Below, piece after piece: positions 23,242-35,792 of a stretch of DNA of 64,000 nucleotides. Position 1 is the first letter of the stretch. The number at the start of each line of letters is the position of its first letter. Where the stretch lies: positions 54,423,196 through 54,487,195 of the forward strand of contig NC_088708.1 in assembly GCF_963576615.1 (NCBI RefSeq), read 5' to 3'. The notes beneath the pieces are model-generated. The model was not told the origin of the DNA and did no database searches. It was given only the letters and a program-made list of their open reading frames with translations. Made by a program: the position numbers and the translations under genes. This DNA comes from Watersipora subatra. Its lineage: Eukaryota; Bryozoa; Gymnolaemata; Cheilostomatida; Watersiporidae.

Positions 23242-26200
23242 TTATAGCTTTGCTTTGAGGGTGGCAGCGATGGCTGACTGCCTTAGATGCTCTTCTGAGA
23301 TCTTAGGAAACAAGGCTATACTCTCCAAATCAGCTACTACTTGCGTTAGAGCTGGTGTCCTTGCAGCGACAAATCTCTCTCCATTCCTCACCTGTGTCAG
23401 TGAAAGGAAATGCATTACTTTTAAATATGCTGCAGTCAACGATATACACATCAGGAGCCTTATATTAAGACATTTGATTTTGATTAAAAATATTAAGATG
23501 CTGTCTATCAGTTGATAGAACTTACTGACTTAAGACAAAATGAATTATGTGTTAGAAAAAGTTAACATTTACATGAAATTAATATTATTACATATGCTAT
23601 TGAAGACTAATTGAATGAATCTTTTTTAGAACTACACTAGACATGATATTTTTGCTATTTGATAACAATTTATAATATTATATAAAAAGGGTAACATATA
23701 TATATATAAAGAAAGTAACTACTGACTTAATAACAAAATGAATTTCTAACATAAATATTACTAATATTCATTATAGAATCTTAAATTATAAATAACACTT
23801 CATTTTCATTATTGTTATTATTTTATAAATTATTATCTGAGTTTCAAATTCTAATCATGTCACTATCAATTATAACTTAAATATGGTTTCAAGATAGAAT
23901 GTAATTCCTTATTCACAGTTCAAAGTTTAAACTCAATGGCATCTTGGTACTTCAATGTCATCTACAGATAAAAAAAACTGTAGCCACTCGACAACAAAAA
24001 TAACATCATGCAATTCAAATAGCCAACACTTATTTTCCCTGGTCACCGCATCATATTCTTTCTCTCTTTATAGCTCATCTGAGATACGATTTAAACAGAG
24101 AAAAATAATTTTTCAACTCAATTTTTTAAAGCATCTTACTAGGCAATTTTTAAGTTAAACCGACTGAAGAATTGCCAAATAATATGCCCGAATTGTTCAG
24201 CGTCCTAACGCTTATAACAACGAGTATATTATTTTTTGGAAAAACTAAAAATGGAGCATTCAGTATCTATCCGACCCCTTACCTCATTATAAATGACTTT
24301 GAAAGCCTTGAGGGCCGTCAAAGCATTGTTCAACATGTCAAGGTTAAGAAGCTCAAAATCATTGAGATCCCCGCTGTTGATGAGACTTAGTATAAAGTAT
24401 TGAGCGGAGAGAACGAGTTGTTTTGGTCTGACTACAGCCTCTTTGCCGATGCCCATATCAATAGAAGAGTGCAAAATGTATTTGCATAGAGCCTGCAATA
24501 ACGAAAGCAAAGATGTACAGCCAAAACCTCTACCTATGATTACCTCTACATACAAATCTTAAAAATCTGGAATTATAGAGATATATAAATCAGGATACAC
24601 AGAGTAACATTTGAGCAAATATTTGTCGTGCCCAGGCTTGGGGCCACTAGCAGTGCAATGCGCACTGCACTAGTGCACTGCAATTTAAAAATAGAAATGT
24701 CTAGTGCAATGCTAGTGCAAATTTGACATAAGTCTCTGGGTGCACTAGTGCAAGTGCAGCGCTTAGTGTGACATGGTATGTACTAGTGCACTGCCTAGTG
24801 CGGATTAGAAAATTCCCATAAAAGCACTAGTGCAAGTGCAGTGCACAGTGCAACATAAAATGCTCTAGTGCAATGCCTAGTGCGGATTGGAAACTTTTTC
24901 ATAAATGCACTAGTGCAAGTGCAGTGCCTAGTGCGACATAGTATGCACTAGTCTAAACTAGATCTAAACTGACTGACGCCAACTTTGAAAGGCTAATGTT
25001 CCTTCGGCCTAATAAACATCTTCTCTGAACAATATTGCTTATCAATTTTGCCATCAATATGACTTACTGTTTACATGATACTGGTTTATCCAAGGGTAGA
25101 TTTTCTTGTTGTACATAGTACATTTATGTAATAAGAAGTGAATTCTTCCATTCCATGCTTGCTTAGTATATTTAGTTATTGTAATTTTAATATATTGCAC
25201 TATTTGATATCTGTTGTCATCTGCACTATTTAATATTGAGCATTATTGTAGGTCTATGGTTTGTTTGAAATTTTAGGTGAGGCTAGTTTATTTGACAAAT
25301 ACATGGCTGACATCCTTTGCACGGCTATAATCGTACTATTGCAGTGTATAGCAGTAGATATCTGTTGATTGGCAAACAATTCTTGCAGCTGCTATAGCAA
25401 AAAAGCGCATTGGTCTAGTGCCTAGTAAAGTTTAATAGTGAAGTGCCTAGTGCATTTATGATTTTACACTGCACTAGTGCTAGTGCAATGTCTAGTGCAC
25501 AAGAACTTTTGCTGTTGCAGTGCCTAGTGCATTTTTGACTTCACTTTTCGATGCACTAGTGCTAGTGCAGTGCCTAGTGCACAAAAATTTCTGCTAGTGC
25601 AGTGCTTAGTGCATTTTATATTATTACTATGCCATGCACTAGTGCTAGTGCAGTGCCTAGTGCACAAGAATTTCTGCTAGTGCTGTGCCTAGTGCATTTT
25701 ATATTATTACTATGCCATGCACTAGTGCTAGTGCAGTGCCTAGTGCACAAGAATTTCTGCTCGTGCAGTGCCTAGTGCATTTTATATTATTACTATGCCA
25801 TGCACTAGCGCTAGTGCAGTGCCTAGTGCACAAGAATTTCTGCTAGTGCTGTGCCTAGTGCATTTTATATTATTACTATGCCATGCACTAGTGCTAGTGC
25901 AGTGCCTAGTGCACCTTACTGTCGTCTAGCCAGCAAATAGTGCAGTGCGCTCAATACTCACTAGTGGCCCCAAGCCTGGTCGTGCCCTATAAAATAGTTT
26001 CTGACAAACAATGCACCAAGCATGCAGTTCTCCTTTACATAGTTCACTTCCAATTTGCTTAAATAATATTACACAGTGCTTCATATCTTCCTTCTTAGTT
26101 TTAAAATTATTAAACCCAAAAAAAGAGTATAAGTGGTGACAAAAGAAGCAATGGTTTTTTTTAAATTAATACAAAAAATAATATAAAAAATTGAAAAATC

Positions 26201-29200
26201 AACTTATGATCAATTCTTTGAAAAATCTATCAAATTATTTAATAATTATCACGAAGAAGCTAGTGAAAATGAAGAGGGTAGCCATCATAACATAAAAATC
26301 TAATATAAAAACAAACAATATATATACATAAATAAGTTGGGTTAAAGTTGATTTAGTCCAACTCAAACTAGCTCTCCCTATTGTAGGTCTATTTACACAC
26401 CATTCGTATATCCTCTGAGGTTACACCTCTGTTTGCCTGCCTTCAGTATAAAGCTGATTCAACAACAAAAGGTTATTTTTATTGATTCTTAGTTCATTCA
26501 TTTGGTTTCTTAGATGTAATTTATAGTTTTTCACATTTAGTATTTTTATAATTCAAGTTGCTATTACAATGCATCTGTTTTTATGCTATATGTAATTCCA
26601 TAAAGGATTTGTCAAGTTTATAAGTACTAAAATGAATTGAAACTCAATGTACTCCTATATGAATGTTTGTTCCATCAAGCAACAGCTTTAATATGCGAAG
26701 CCAATTTTAATATATTATTTTATACGCTGAAGTTTGACTTTAATACTGAAATAAAACACTTGTAAATATTGGGAGTCATCTTTCCTACTATAAGAAGACA
26801 GTCATATAATCCAAAAGCAAAGCAACATCACTGACATGGAAAGACAAAGTTGTTCACACCTCTGGCCGTAACAAACGAGTTGCTCACAATTAAGAACTGG
26901 TAATCCTTACACCATCCTGAGCCTGTGCCCTAACAATATTGTTAATATATTATCTATCATTTGTACTGTAAATATTTGATATTTCCATATGCTTTGGCTA
27001 AATATTTGGTAATATCTAAAGTAGGTGACTTAGCAAAGCTTTGTACCTGTACACAGGCTTACAAGACACTTGATATGTTACATTCTCACCGCTATATAAA
27101 CTCAGGCTCTTCAGGTATTTTCAATACTACTTTGTATTTATTGCCTTTTCATTGTTAATTTATAAAAACAAAAGTGTATGTCTATTATGGTTGTTTTTAC
27201 AGGACCGTGGCAAAAAAGCAAAGTGTTTATGTCAAAATATGTTAACATCGTATAACAAGCTAAATGTCTAGCTTTTGACAAAGTAATTCCTGTTATGTAG
27301 TCTAGTAGTTACCACCATAAACTACTAAACGGCAGGTCAGTGGTTCCATACCTGCTACACCCGCTACTCTTGCACAAAGGGAAAACGACTCTGAAAGAAA
27401 ACCTGAGGCAGGCAGCAAGAAACCTCCTTTCATACTCTCATGAGAAAACTTCTGAGATGTTTAATCCAAGCGATTGGATCATGACAAGATCATGGCATCA
27501 GGGACCTTTAGCAGAACAGTTAGCACTAATATATGAGTAGGCCTACCTGTTAACTGGTGCACGACTTACATTTTTAAATATTTTAAACGTTTGTAAACCA
27601 ATGCAAGAGCTGCAAGCCACTACTAGTTAGCTGGAGTTTGTTGCGACTTGTGCCATCCGCTGTAGCTATAGATATACACACTTTACTCACCCAGTAGCCA
27701 GTTACGAAGGGCAAGATCATGTTGGTGAGGAAATCTGTAAATCTTGTCACACTCTGCTGTACCACGATTGCACCGGTTTCATTTGTGACAATATCGCTTG
27801 TGTGCTCGAGCACCTGCATTGCGTTGTCAAATATCTGTAAGCGGTAGAGGAATATAATTGACTGACTGCAACAGAACAACCTTTAGGATAGAGGCACAAT
27901 CAGAATACAGTAGCCGCTTCTACAACGTAAACTTCCTTTTACGTAAATTCCACAGAACGTTAAGAATTTATGTAAAGTCGTTGCTCGGCATTTACATAAG
28001 AAATTCCATAAAATGTAAAGCGTCAAGACGGTGCAAGTTCTCAAATTCAATTTGAATAGCGAGTGTCCCATAGTTACCTTAAAAGTATTGTACCAAGGAT
28101 TGTACCAGCAATTGAATCAAGGATAACAAGACCGATGCATGAAAGTTCAAACTCAATGGCATATTGGTACTTCAATGTCATCTACAGAGAAAAACTGGCC
28201 ACTTGACAACAAGAAGTAATATAATGCAATTCAATTGGACAACTCTTATTTTCCCTGGTCACTGCACCACATTCTTCCACTGTTTATAGTTTATCAGAGT
28301 TAAGATTTAAACAGAAAAATAAATTTTCGCCTCCATTTATTTAAAGCATTTTATTAGACAATTTTTCAAACAGCAGGAATTTAAAACTTTTAAAAGCTCA
28401 CCTCAGGAATAGAATGCTGATCCAAAATGAATTCATTGCCAAACATTTTAGCAGCGAAATCGAAGAACTTGAAGGCCTCCCCTACAATAGAAAAGTCATT
28501 ATTGCAAATATTCAACAGAATACATATCTATTTATTTCCATAGATACGTACAACCAGTCCAGTTGTAATAAAGGCCATATATATGAAGACTCTAAGCTAA
28601 CCCCTAACACAATACTCAATCGCCAGATCTCCATTATTGATAGCCAAAGGATCTGATATAATAAACAACATCAATGCCAGAGAGCTCTAGCTCTATGCGC
28701 TCTTTGAATCAGCAGATATGTGGATCATCAGCTGATCATCATCAGATTTATATCATGATTGATAAAGCCTACACAGATTTGCTGGTACGTGCAAGCTTTA
28801 TATATCATTTTTGATGTAAATTTGTAACATTGATGTAAATTTGTAACATTGATGTATTGATGTAAATTTGTAACATTGATGTATTGATTTTATTGATGTA
28901 AATTTTCAACATATACACAAAGATAAATTAAGATACAGCTATGTGAACAACATATAGTATTACAAAAATCTCTCATTTTTTCATGGTTGATTAAGACCGG
29001 CCGCTCCTCACCAAAAGTGAAAATCTGTGAAATAGAAACTCATGTCTATTAAATAAAGATAAATGAAAATAAAGTCACTTCTTCATTAATCGTAAGTATT
29101 TTCCTTTTTTTAAAGTTCACTAGACTATTTAGAGTGTGATGAGAGACACGGTGACGAGCATTTTTACTCTTCACAAAATATAATAAGGAAACAGTGAGCA

Positions 29201-32200
29201 TTACTTATTGCTATCACAATGATGTTCGCGGAGAGATCTGACTGAGCAGAGTGTGAGAAAGATTTACCGTATGTATTTTAAGTTGTTCATTTTCATTAAT
29301 TCCTTTAATTTTTAATGAATATTTTCTTGCAGTACTGGGGTCAGGAAAGCTGAACTGTGAAGTAGTGAGGGATTACTAATAGTTTACTATAAGTGAAGGT
29401 AGAGATTGATGTGTCTGATGCTATGATACGTATTCATACCCGCCAACTTAACGCAGTGATACTCAAGCCTGCCGACGTACCACAGTATAAATTCTGCAAG
29501 TTTAGTAGTACAAAAACCAAGATACAAGCACTTGAATCGAGTAAAAGATATAAAACATGCACATTATATTGCCGGGTTCTTTCTACGTAAATTGTAGAAA
29601 GAGATTTTAATATAATCTATTCATTCGTTTTATATACGTATATGAAGAATTCTGGAAATCTCAACGTACGCTTGAAAAGCCGGGTTAGAATTTTATCTTA
29701 ACTAGAATTTTATCTCAGCATAAAATAATTGTTTGCTAAGAATGGAAACTGAATAGCAGAAATGGAGAAATATAACTATCAATAAAAATTATTATATTTA
29801 ATTAAGGAGAATCCTGAATGAGAATAGCAAAAAATCTCAAATTAAAAAACAAATAATACTTTAACAGTGAGCAACACTTGACATGATGGCAATTATTCGA
29901 AAATGAATGAATGAAAATGCGTTCAAAAACTTTGAACATGATGAACAGTTACCGTATTAATCTACTGTAGGTAAAGATGATCAGTCAATATCGGTATGCA
30001 TAGCTGTAGTGCATCAGGTCAAGTGAAGCTCTAAAGAAGTTGTCTTCCCGACTCATATTAGAACCAACTCGGAGATTATGGATTGCAACTGCTGTGAACA
30101 AACAACTCGTAGCATTGCCACAACACCCACATTACATCAGACAAAGTATCAGGCCAAGGCTCTGTTACTGTACCTTTATTTTCTCCGAATAATCCTTTCA
30201 TTCCTAACCCCTCTCGGCCCCAACCCTCTGTTCACCTCCCCCTTCATTCCTCCCCCTTTTACCTTATCCCTTTAATTCCTTGATTGCATCTTGCGTCTTC
30301 CTTTCCATCTCTACACTTCTTTCTTTCACCCCTTCACCTCATCTCTTCCATTTCCATTCATCATACTTCCCACCTTCCTTTCCCTTACCTCACACATTCA
30401 ACTCATCCCACTTTTCCCACCCTCTCTCACCTCGAGGCAAGACGTGATGTGTAGCTTGACTATTGATGATTATCATGGAAAGAAGACTATAAGGAACGAA
30501 GGCATGCACCATCTGGTTTCTATATATCACCAGCACCATGTGAGTAGCTGCATCGGCAATTGTTTCCCCTTTCATGTGTTTGGCCTGGCTTAACCTTTCA
30601 CCATGATCTACGGTCGCTATTCCTACATGGCTATCCTTAAGAGTTACGAAACTCTTGTGCGATTGAACACAAGAGAGAACAACTTCTTCATCAGTCATAT
30701 TTCCTAAAGCAATAGAAATAGGTGTTATAGTATCAACATTTTTATAGACGAATAATATTATTCTTAACATAATTTACAGAAAGAAGAATGTAACATCAAA
30801 CAACATAAAAGTATTTCGAAGGGCTCTTTATAAAAACAAATAAACGTCAAATATTGTACAGTCAAACCTCGACTTACGATCACAATCACATGTAAGGTTT
30901 CAACACGCCATGTAGAAACACAGCAAATATTTGACTGAATATCCGACATAATTTCCAACATGCAATGTCTGTAACTTCCCAAATCATTAAAGTTGCCTAA
31001 GCAAAAGTAAGCATACTGCTAAAATTAATTAAACAAAAACGATACAAAAATATAACTTGGTTGCAACTTCATCTTCGGCGAGCTAAAGTAAGTTACGCTG
31101 CAAATTCTATTGCTGCCTCTATTTCTGAACCTACACATTGCTGACCCTATACTTGGGATTACTTCCATTTACCTGACTCCCCAGTAAAGTAATAATGAAA
31201 CTTGTATTATTTCATTATTTTACTTTTTACATACATTTTTTCTATTTAGTTTTTACAGTTTTATGTAAAGCATTTATTTTAATGTTCTTTGTACTTAGCT
31301 AGCATATTTATCATTATCTAATTGTGTGCCATGAAATGAATTAAACGAAATCCAGTGTATTGATATAAGAATACATGTACTTGTTTTGACAAATGACGAC
31401 ATTGACATGTTTTGACATACAAAACAATTCTGGGAACAAATTAACTCTGTATTTCGAGGTTTGACAGTAGTGTGATAGTGAAATGAGGTCAACAAAATAC
31501 ATTACTATAACACACTATGATTAGAATTTTTACTCCCATTATCAACAGCCCAATCATAACTCGCTGCCTATGAAAGGTGTTGCGGAGTTGTCTTACTAAC
31601 TTAAAATCAAAACCTTATTTAATCAGCTCAGTAGTAGTTGTGACAGAATGCCCTAACACTGCTCTAACCAGAGACTGACATCGGATTCCTCACACAAGGG
31701 AATTGATATAGTAAGTGCTTGACCAAGGCTGCCAACTTGCGCTATTTCTAAACCTCAGCTATTTTGCAAGTTATTGACACGAAGTAAACCTGCTACGAAC
31801 GTGAACTAGTGAACTCTTATGTAAGAGAGAATTACTGGTTCTCAGAAATATAGACAGAACCAAACCGAAGGCAAACTGAAGATTGACTCTTTGCAAGAAT
31901 TATATATGCAAATGGTCCAGTCCAAAGTCAAACACTTCGCTACATGACAACCTAAAGATAAAAAGATTATGATTTTTGGGATCATTCCCTCTCTACAGAC
32001 ATGATTGCCAGTATATCTTTTTATGTAGAAAGGAACAACGACAAAAAAATTTAAAAAATTATAATTATGAATCTATTACACATTCACAGCTTATAAAGTC
32101 AGCTTGCACATTTTTGCACAAAACTATTACGCACTATTATTAACGTTTTTTTCTTAATTTGATTTTTTTCAATTTTTTTTTAACTCGGCTATTTCACCAT

Positions 32201-35200
32201 TAATTACAGACAACCCTCGGTTGTTCAGACTAACGCAGACTGGGCCATGTCCAAACATTGAAAAAGTCAGGACATTGAAAATTGAGAACAGTACTGTACT
32301 GCAAAACCACTGTTAAAAGAAAGGTAAGGCGAGTGAAAAACTGGCGTGCACACGCCGTCTGTCAGGAGAGCCACCTATTGGTCAAAGTTGTCATTCTTCG
32401 AACAGACATGGCCGCTTTAGATAATCATCCAGACCCAAGACGTTGTCTAAACAATTGAAAGTTCAGGGAACAGAAGTCCAAAGAAACAGGGTTCGACTGT
32501 ATCAAGCAATGAATCCTTTTAAAACTCATGACAAACTGCTGGATTTATTCAATAACTCTACCAAATAACAAACCACATAAATTGAACCTAGTCTATAAAC
32601 TTATATTATGATAACATTACATATATTTGTTATTTAATTAAGGCAGTAACTAATGAGACGATTTATAGAAACATGAATTTTTTAAAATTTATTGAGAAGA
32701 CAACCCCAATTGCAAATTGTCACTCGTTATGATGTGAACTACTAACGAACTTGGGCCATTTATCAGGTTATTTTTCAGACCGATAGACTTTGAAAAGTAT
32801 ACTTAGCAGGTAAATACAGGTAAACAGACTATCAGGATTGTATGTTTTGGCGCCAACATGGTCTGTGGCAGGTGAAATGTCTAACACCCAAGAATGATCT
32901 CTATTCATAAAATAGCGTTTGAATAAGAACTAAGCAGAGCTCAATGCAGAAAATACTTACCAGGCCAGTCGATGTAGGCTCCAACGTTGTTAGCATGGCT
33001 CTTAAGCCACCTGACAGTCTCAGTGAGGGCGCTGACAGAAAGTCTGTTACGGTTCTGTAGGAGGACAGCCGCTATCAAAGACCAAACAGAGAGCACCATG
33101 CACTTTTGGTGCTGCCACAGAATGTTGTACCCAATCTCTTCCACCAATGCCTCTTCATCGACTGTGATGTTACTCATGAACCTATAAATAATGGCACCTC
33201 TTTGAAACAAGGACATCTGAAGGTTTAATATAAGAATAGTGCATTGTCCTGCTCTAACTTATAACGTACATTAAGAAAAGGACTTGCATGTCACTAGCTG
33301 ACCAACAAGTGAACCTGTCAGATTTTCAGTACAAAAGTAAGTTACATAAACAATATTTTACAAACAACAATGTCTTTCAGTAATATTAGAAAATACAAAA
33401 AAAACAATTGCGCTATTTCTCTGTTTGCGAAACAGAACGAACTTAACAAAAATCATATATACATGTATATCACATACATATGTGATCATATAATCACATA
33501 TATATGTTTATCAATATAAACCAAAGTTAAATCCTTCATCAATCAATGTGAAAACTTTTAAATTAAAAAAACTTGGGTTGTTAATATAGCCTTAGATCAA
33601 TGTATGTCAAAGCTAAGTTGATAGATGTAATCACTACTGCAAATCGTTGTGATAGGCAGTACATGAATAGATGTTAATTGTTCAGATACCTTCGACTATA
33701 AAACCATCCGTGATCTTATAGCCCTAACATGTATTTTATTAAAAGCAACTGAGTATTCTTCAAAAAAACAGAACAAGTTCCACCTACTGAGACATTGCTC
33801 ATGCCTAAACAAGCTTTGGTTTGAATGACGCCAGTCTATACTAGCCCAAATTAATTGAAAACTAACCTTGGCTCAAGGGCGTGAGGCAGTCGGTCAATCC
33901 TCCCTGTAGCCATCTTTCTTGTACTGATCGGTGGGCAAATTGTCAAATGAATATTGCCTAAACAACAGATGAACAACCACTTAAGTGTGACTTGGCAATA
34001 AAGAATAGCATGATTTCTACAAAAAGTAAAAGTGCGGTCAGAGAACATTTCCTGTTTAATTACCATAGCTTTCATTAAGAATGCTGAAAACTTTGAAAAG
34101 TTTGGAAGTGGACTCCTTGGGCTTCGGAATGCCAAGCAGCTCCTGAGCAAAGAGATTTTCTTCAAGAACCCTGTCATAGCTGATGCTAATTGGGACTATC
34201 ATGATGTCTGGCACCAGTCCTTTAAAATAGGCCTCCAGAGAACCAGCCAGCATGCCTGTAAAGTTTTATATTTTCACTGACAAACTTTGCCAAAGCCGAG
34301 TAAACTCAAATTCAATAGTTGATTTACTTGACAAGAGAATAAGTCTAGACTAGAGCTCAATTTTGCATTTTCTCATCACATCTCAAACTTAATTGGAACA
34401 AATTTCACTATATCTCTATTACGGATAACCTTAAACATAAATTACCATTGCAAAATATATAGTAATAAGCTCAATTAAGGCAGTGACCAATTATTGAAAT
34501 CTTGCATCGGTTTCCTATTTTTGCTGACAATCATTTTTTCAAATGTTTGATTTTAAAAACTGTCAAGATGGTTTTTAAAAGGTAAAAAAAACAAACCAAC
34601 CCAGCTTAGGAGCATAGCACTTTTGAGTTCGACTTCGTGTTCCTTCAACGAAGAACTCAATTGGATGATCACCGTTGTAGAGTTGTGTTTGAACATATTC
34701 TGTAAATATGGCCCAGTATAGCTTATCTGATCGAAACGATCGTTTAATATAGAAAGCACCGCTGTTACGAAGCATGGTGCCTACTAAAAACATGTCCATG
34801 AAGTCTTGCGCTGCGACAATTGCTGGAAGTGGTAGATCATAATGAAAGCACATAATGGAAAGTATGATGAAGTCAAAATAGCTCCGGTGACTTGGAACTA
34901 GAAGAACTGGATACTCCTGTACAAGATCGTTTACCATTGAAAGTCCCTGGGCATTGACGTAAATGTGATTGTGAAGGCGCTTCAGGACTTTTATTAAAGG
35001 ATAGCCAAGAGTCCGGACTGATGCCATATTGAATCGATGAGCCATGGCAGTAAGAATATTTTCAGCTTCTCTGAAGACTTCTAGTTTAGAAGAACCAGTC
35101 TCCTTGCTAATCTAAAATCATAATAATTAAGATTTAAAATATTTACAGTTACTTAAGTTATAGCAAGTGCCTAAAACAAGCGAATTTAAGGTCATTACTG

Positions 35201-35479
35201 ACAGTAAGGCGTAGAGACCGTTGTACCTACTTGCTCAACAACATATGAAACCCTGTCGCTACATAGAACATCTTTGTTGAGTTGTGCATAATTACGCTCA
35301 TGTTTGTATTTATAGGTAGCAGTTTTTGGCACTTTCTTCATAGCCCACGATAGGTCACTGAATGGAGCTATTCGATCACTGAGCATATCGACATAACCAT
35401 CTTTAAAGTTGGCATTGGTAGACGAAGGAACAGTCCTTTTTTTAATCCAAGCACTAGATGTATCACTACTTGTTTCCAT
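23242..35479 (-). CDS. GNPAT: GNPAT, peroxisomal DHAP O-acyltransferase (complete, 10 exons)
   Basis: Exons in coding order: 35479-35231, 35111-34601, 34255-34064, 33957-33867, 33181-32961, 30703-30431, 28481-28402, 27834-27691, 24492-24283, 23391-23242; 2121 nt, 706 residues (human 680), all phases consistent. The acyltransferase blocks are present: PSHRSYFDF (H158, D163; HX4D), GAFYIKR (201-207), EGTRSR (from 239) and VPISISYDR. The last residues, AKL, are a canonical PTS1, as in vertebrate GNPAT. The family acylates dihydroxyacetone phosphate in the peroxisome, the first step of ether-phospholipid (plasmalogen) synthesis. The start codon is the first in-frame ATG and the conserved DLSWAMKK follows at about residue 42. 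Introns carry a CTAGTGCA hAT element, a Tigger-like MITE and a duplicated 240-bp segment. No defect was seen. Confidence 0.95.
23925..24165. repeat. 240-bp dispersed repeat, copy A in a GNPAT intron
   Basis: Shares CAATGGCATCTTGGTACTTC, TTATTTTCCCTGGTCAC and AAGCATCTTACTAGGCAATT with copy B at 28140-28385. Both lie on the low-coordinate side of an exon (9 and 7), about 20-120 bp away. No inverted ends were found. Confidence 0.75.
24633..25978. mobile_element. CTAGTGCA-rich hAT-type non-autonomous element, copy 1 (1346 bp)
   Basis: The terminal inverted repeat CAGGCTTGGGGCCACTAG pairs with CTAGTGGCCCCAAGCCTG. A perfect 8-bp target duplication GTCGTGCC lies at 24625-24632 and 25979-25986, the hAT hallmark. 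Both arms are packed with CTAGTGCA/TGCACTAG words; the right arm has an 83-bp tandem unit repeated about four times (25555-25910). The core (about 24955-25395) lacks the word and any ORF. hAT transposases bind repeated subterminal motifs, which these words may be. It is inserted in GNPAT between exons 8 and 9. Confidence 0.92.
25987..27690. other. GNPAT intron without further identified features
   Basis: Very AT-rich sequence with no repeat or ORF I can support. Confidence 0.5.
28140..28385. repeat. 240-bp dispersed repeat, copy B in a GNPAT intron
   Basis: Counterpart of 23925-24165, in the same orientation, ending 17 bp before exon 7 on the + coordinate axis (the donor side of that exon). 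Confidence 0.75.
28815..28910. repeat. GATGTAAATTTGTAACATT tandem
   Basis: Four irregular units of GATGTAAATTTGTAACATT with a GATGTATT spacer in two of them. Confidence 0.8.
28911..30164. other. GNPAT intron without identified features
   Basis: AT-rich sequence with short frames only; nothing supported. Confidence 0.5.
30165..30430. repeat. Polypyrimidine (minus: polypurine) tract at a GNPAT donor
   Basis: About 265 bp that is mostly C and T on the plus strand (CCTCCCCCTTTTACC, CACCCTCTCTCACC), directly next to the donor of GNPAT exon 6 on the intron side. The GNPAT transcript would be purine-rich here. A mixed-composition tract of this size can form triplex-type structures. Confidence 0.75.
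30859..31467. mobile_element. Tigger/pogo-like MITE (609 bp)
   Basis: Ends CAGTCAAACCTCGACTTACG and CTGTATTTCGAGGTTTGACAG are inverted, each flanked by TA (30857-30858 and 31468-31469). The TIR wording CAGTCAAACCTCG with a TA duplication is typical of Tigger/pogo mariner relatives. No transposase ORF. In the GNPAT intron between exons 5 and 6. Confidence 0.75.
31470..32205. other. GNPAT intron stretch, nothing identified
   Basis: AT-rich, no supported feature. Confidence 0.4.
32210..32500. mobile_element. Probable small mariner-type MITE
   Basis: Left ACAGACAACCCTCGGTTGTT and right CAGGGTTCGACTGTAT resemble inverted Tigger-type ends. The left 70 bp (CAGACTGGGCCATGTCC) recur as a fragment at 48235-48300. 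Ends are imperfect and the target duplication is unclear. Confidence 0.45.
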
Positions 35480-35792
35480 TTTAAATTAGTACAATCAGTG
35501 GTAAAAAAATTCAATGCGCGCGTGTCATTTCCTTCTACAATGGAATAAAAAAATGGGCGTAGTGAATGTGTCCCAATTTATGTTGGACGATAAAAAAATT
35601 ACCTCCTAACACAAAATCTTAATTAAACCAGCGAATCCAAGCAACCGTGTCACGAGCGAACTCGACGTTTGACCAATGAACATGGGCGTTGCTTCGAGTC
35701 AATCGATGATCAACTTCTAAAAAGGGAGGGAATCAGCTGACTTACCGTGTTCGTTTTGGCATGGTATTTAGATCTTTTAATAGTGTATCATC
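35480..35792. promoter_or_regulatory. Candidate bidirectional promoter, GNPAT and PPM1D
   Basis: 313 bp separate the two divergent start codons. The region is richer in CpG than its surroundings (GCGCGCGTG, CACGAGCGAACTCGACG), has a CCAAT word at 35673 and no clear TATA box in either direction. Both 5' leaders must lie here unless non-coding exons are further away. Confidence 0.65.

Noticed and set aside
24601-25990. CRISPR-like or satellite array at the CTAGTGCA block
   Set aside because: The repeats are not evenly spaced with unique spacers, and the block has transposon ends with an 8-bp target duplication.
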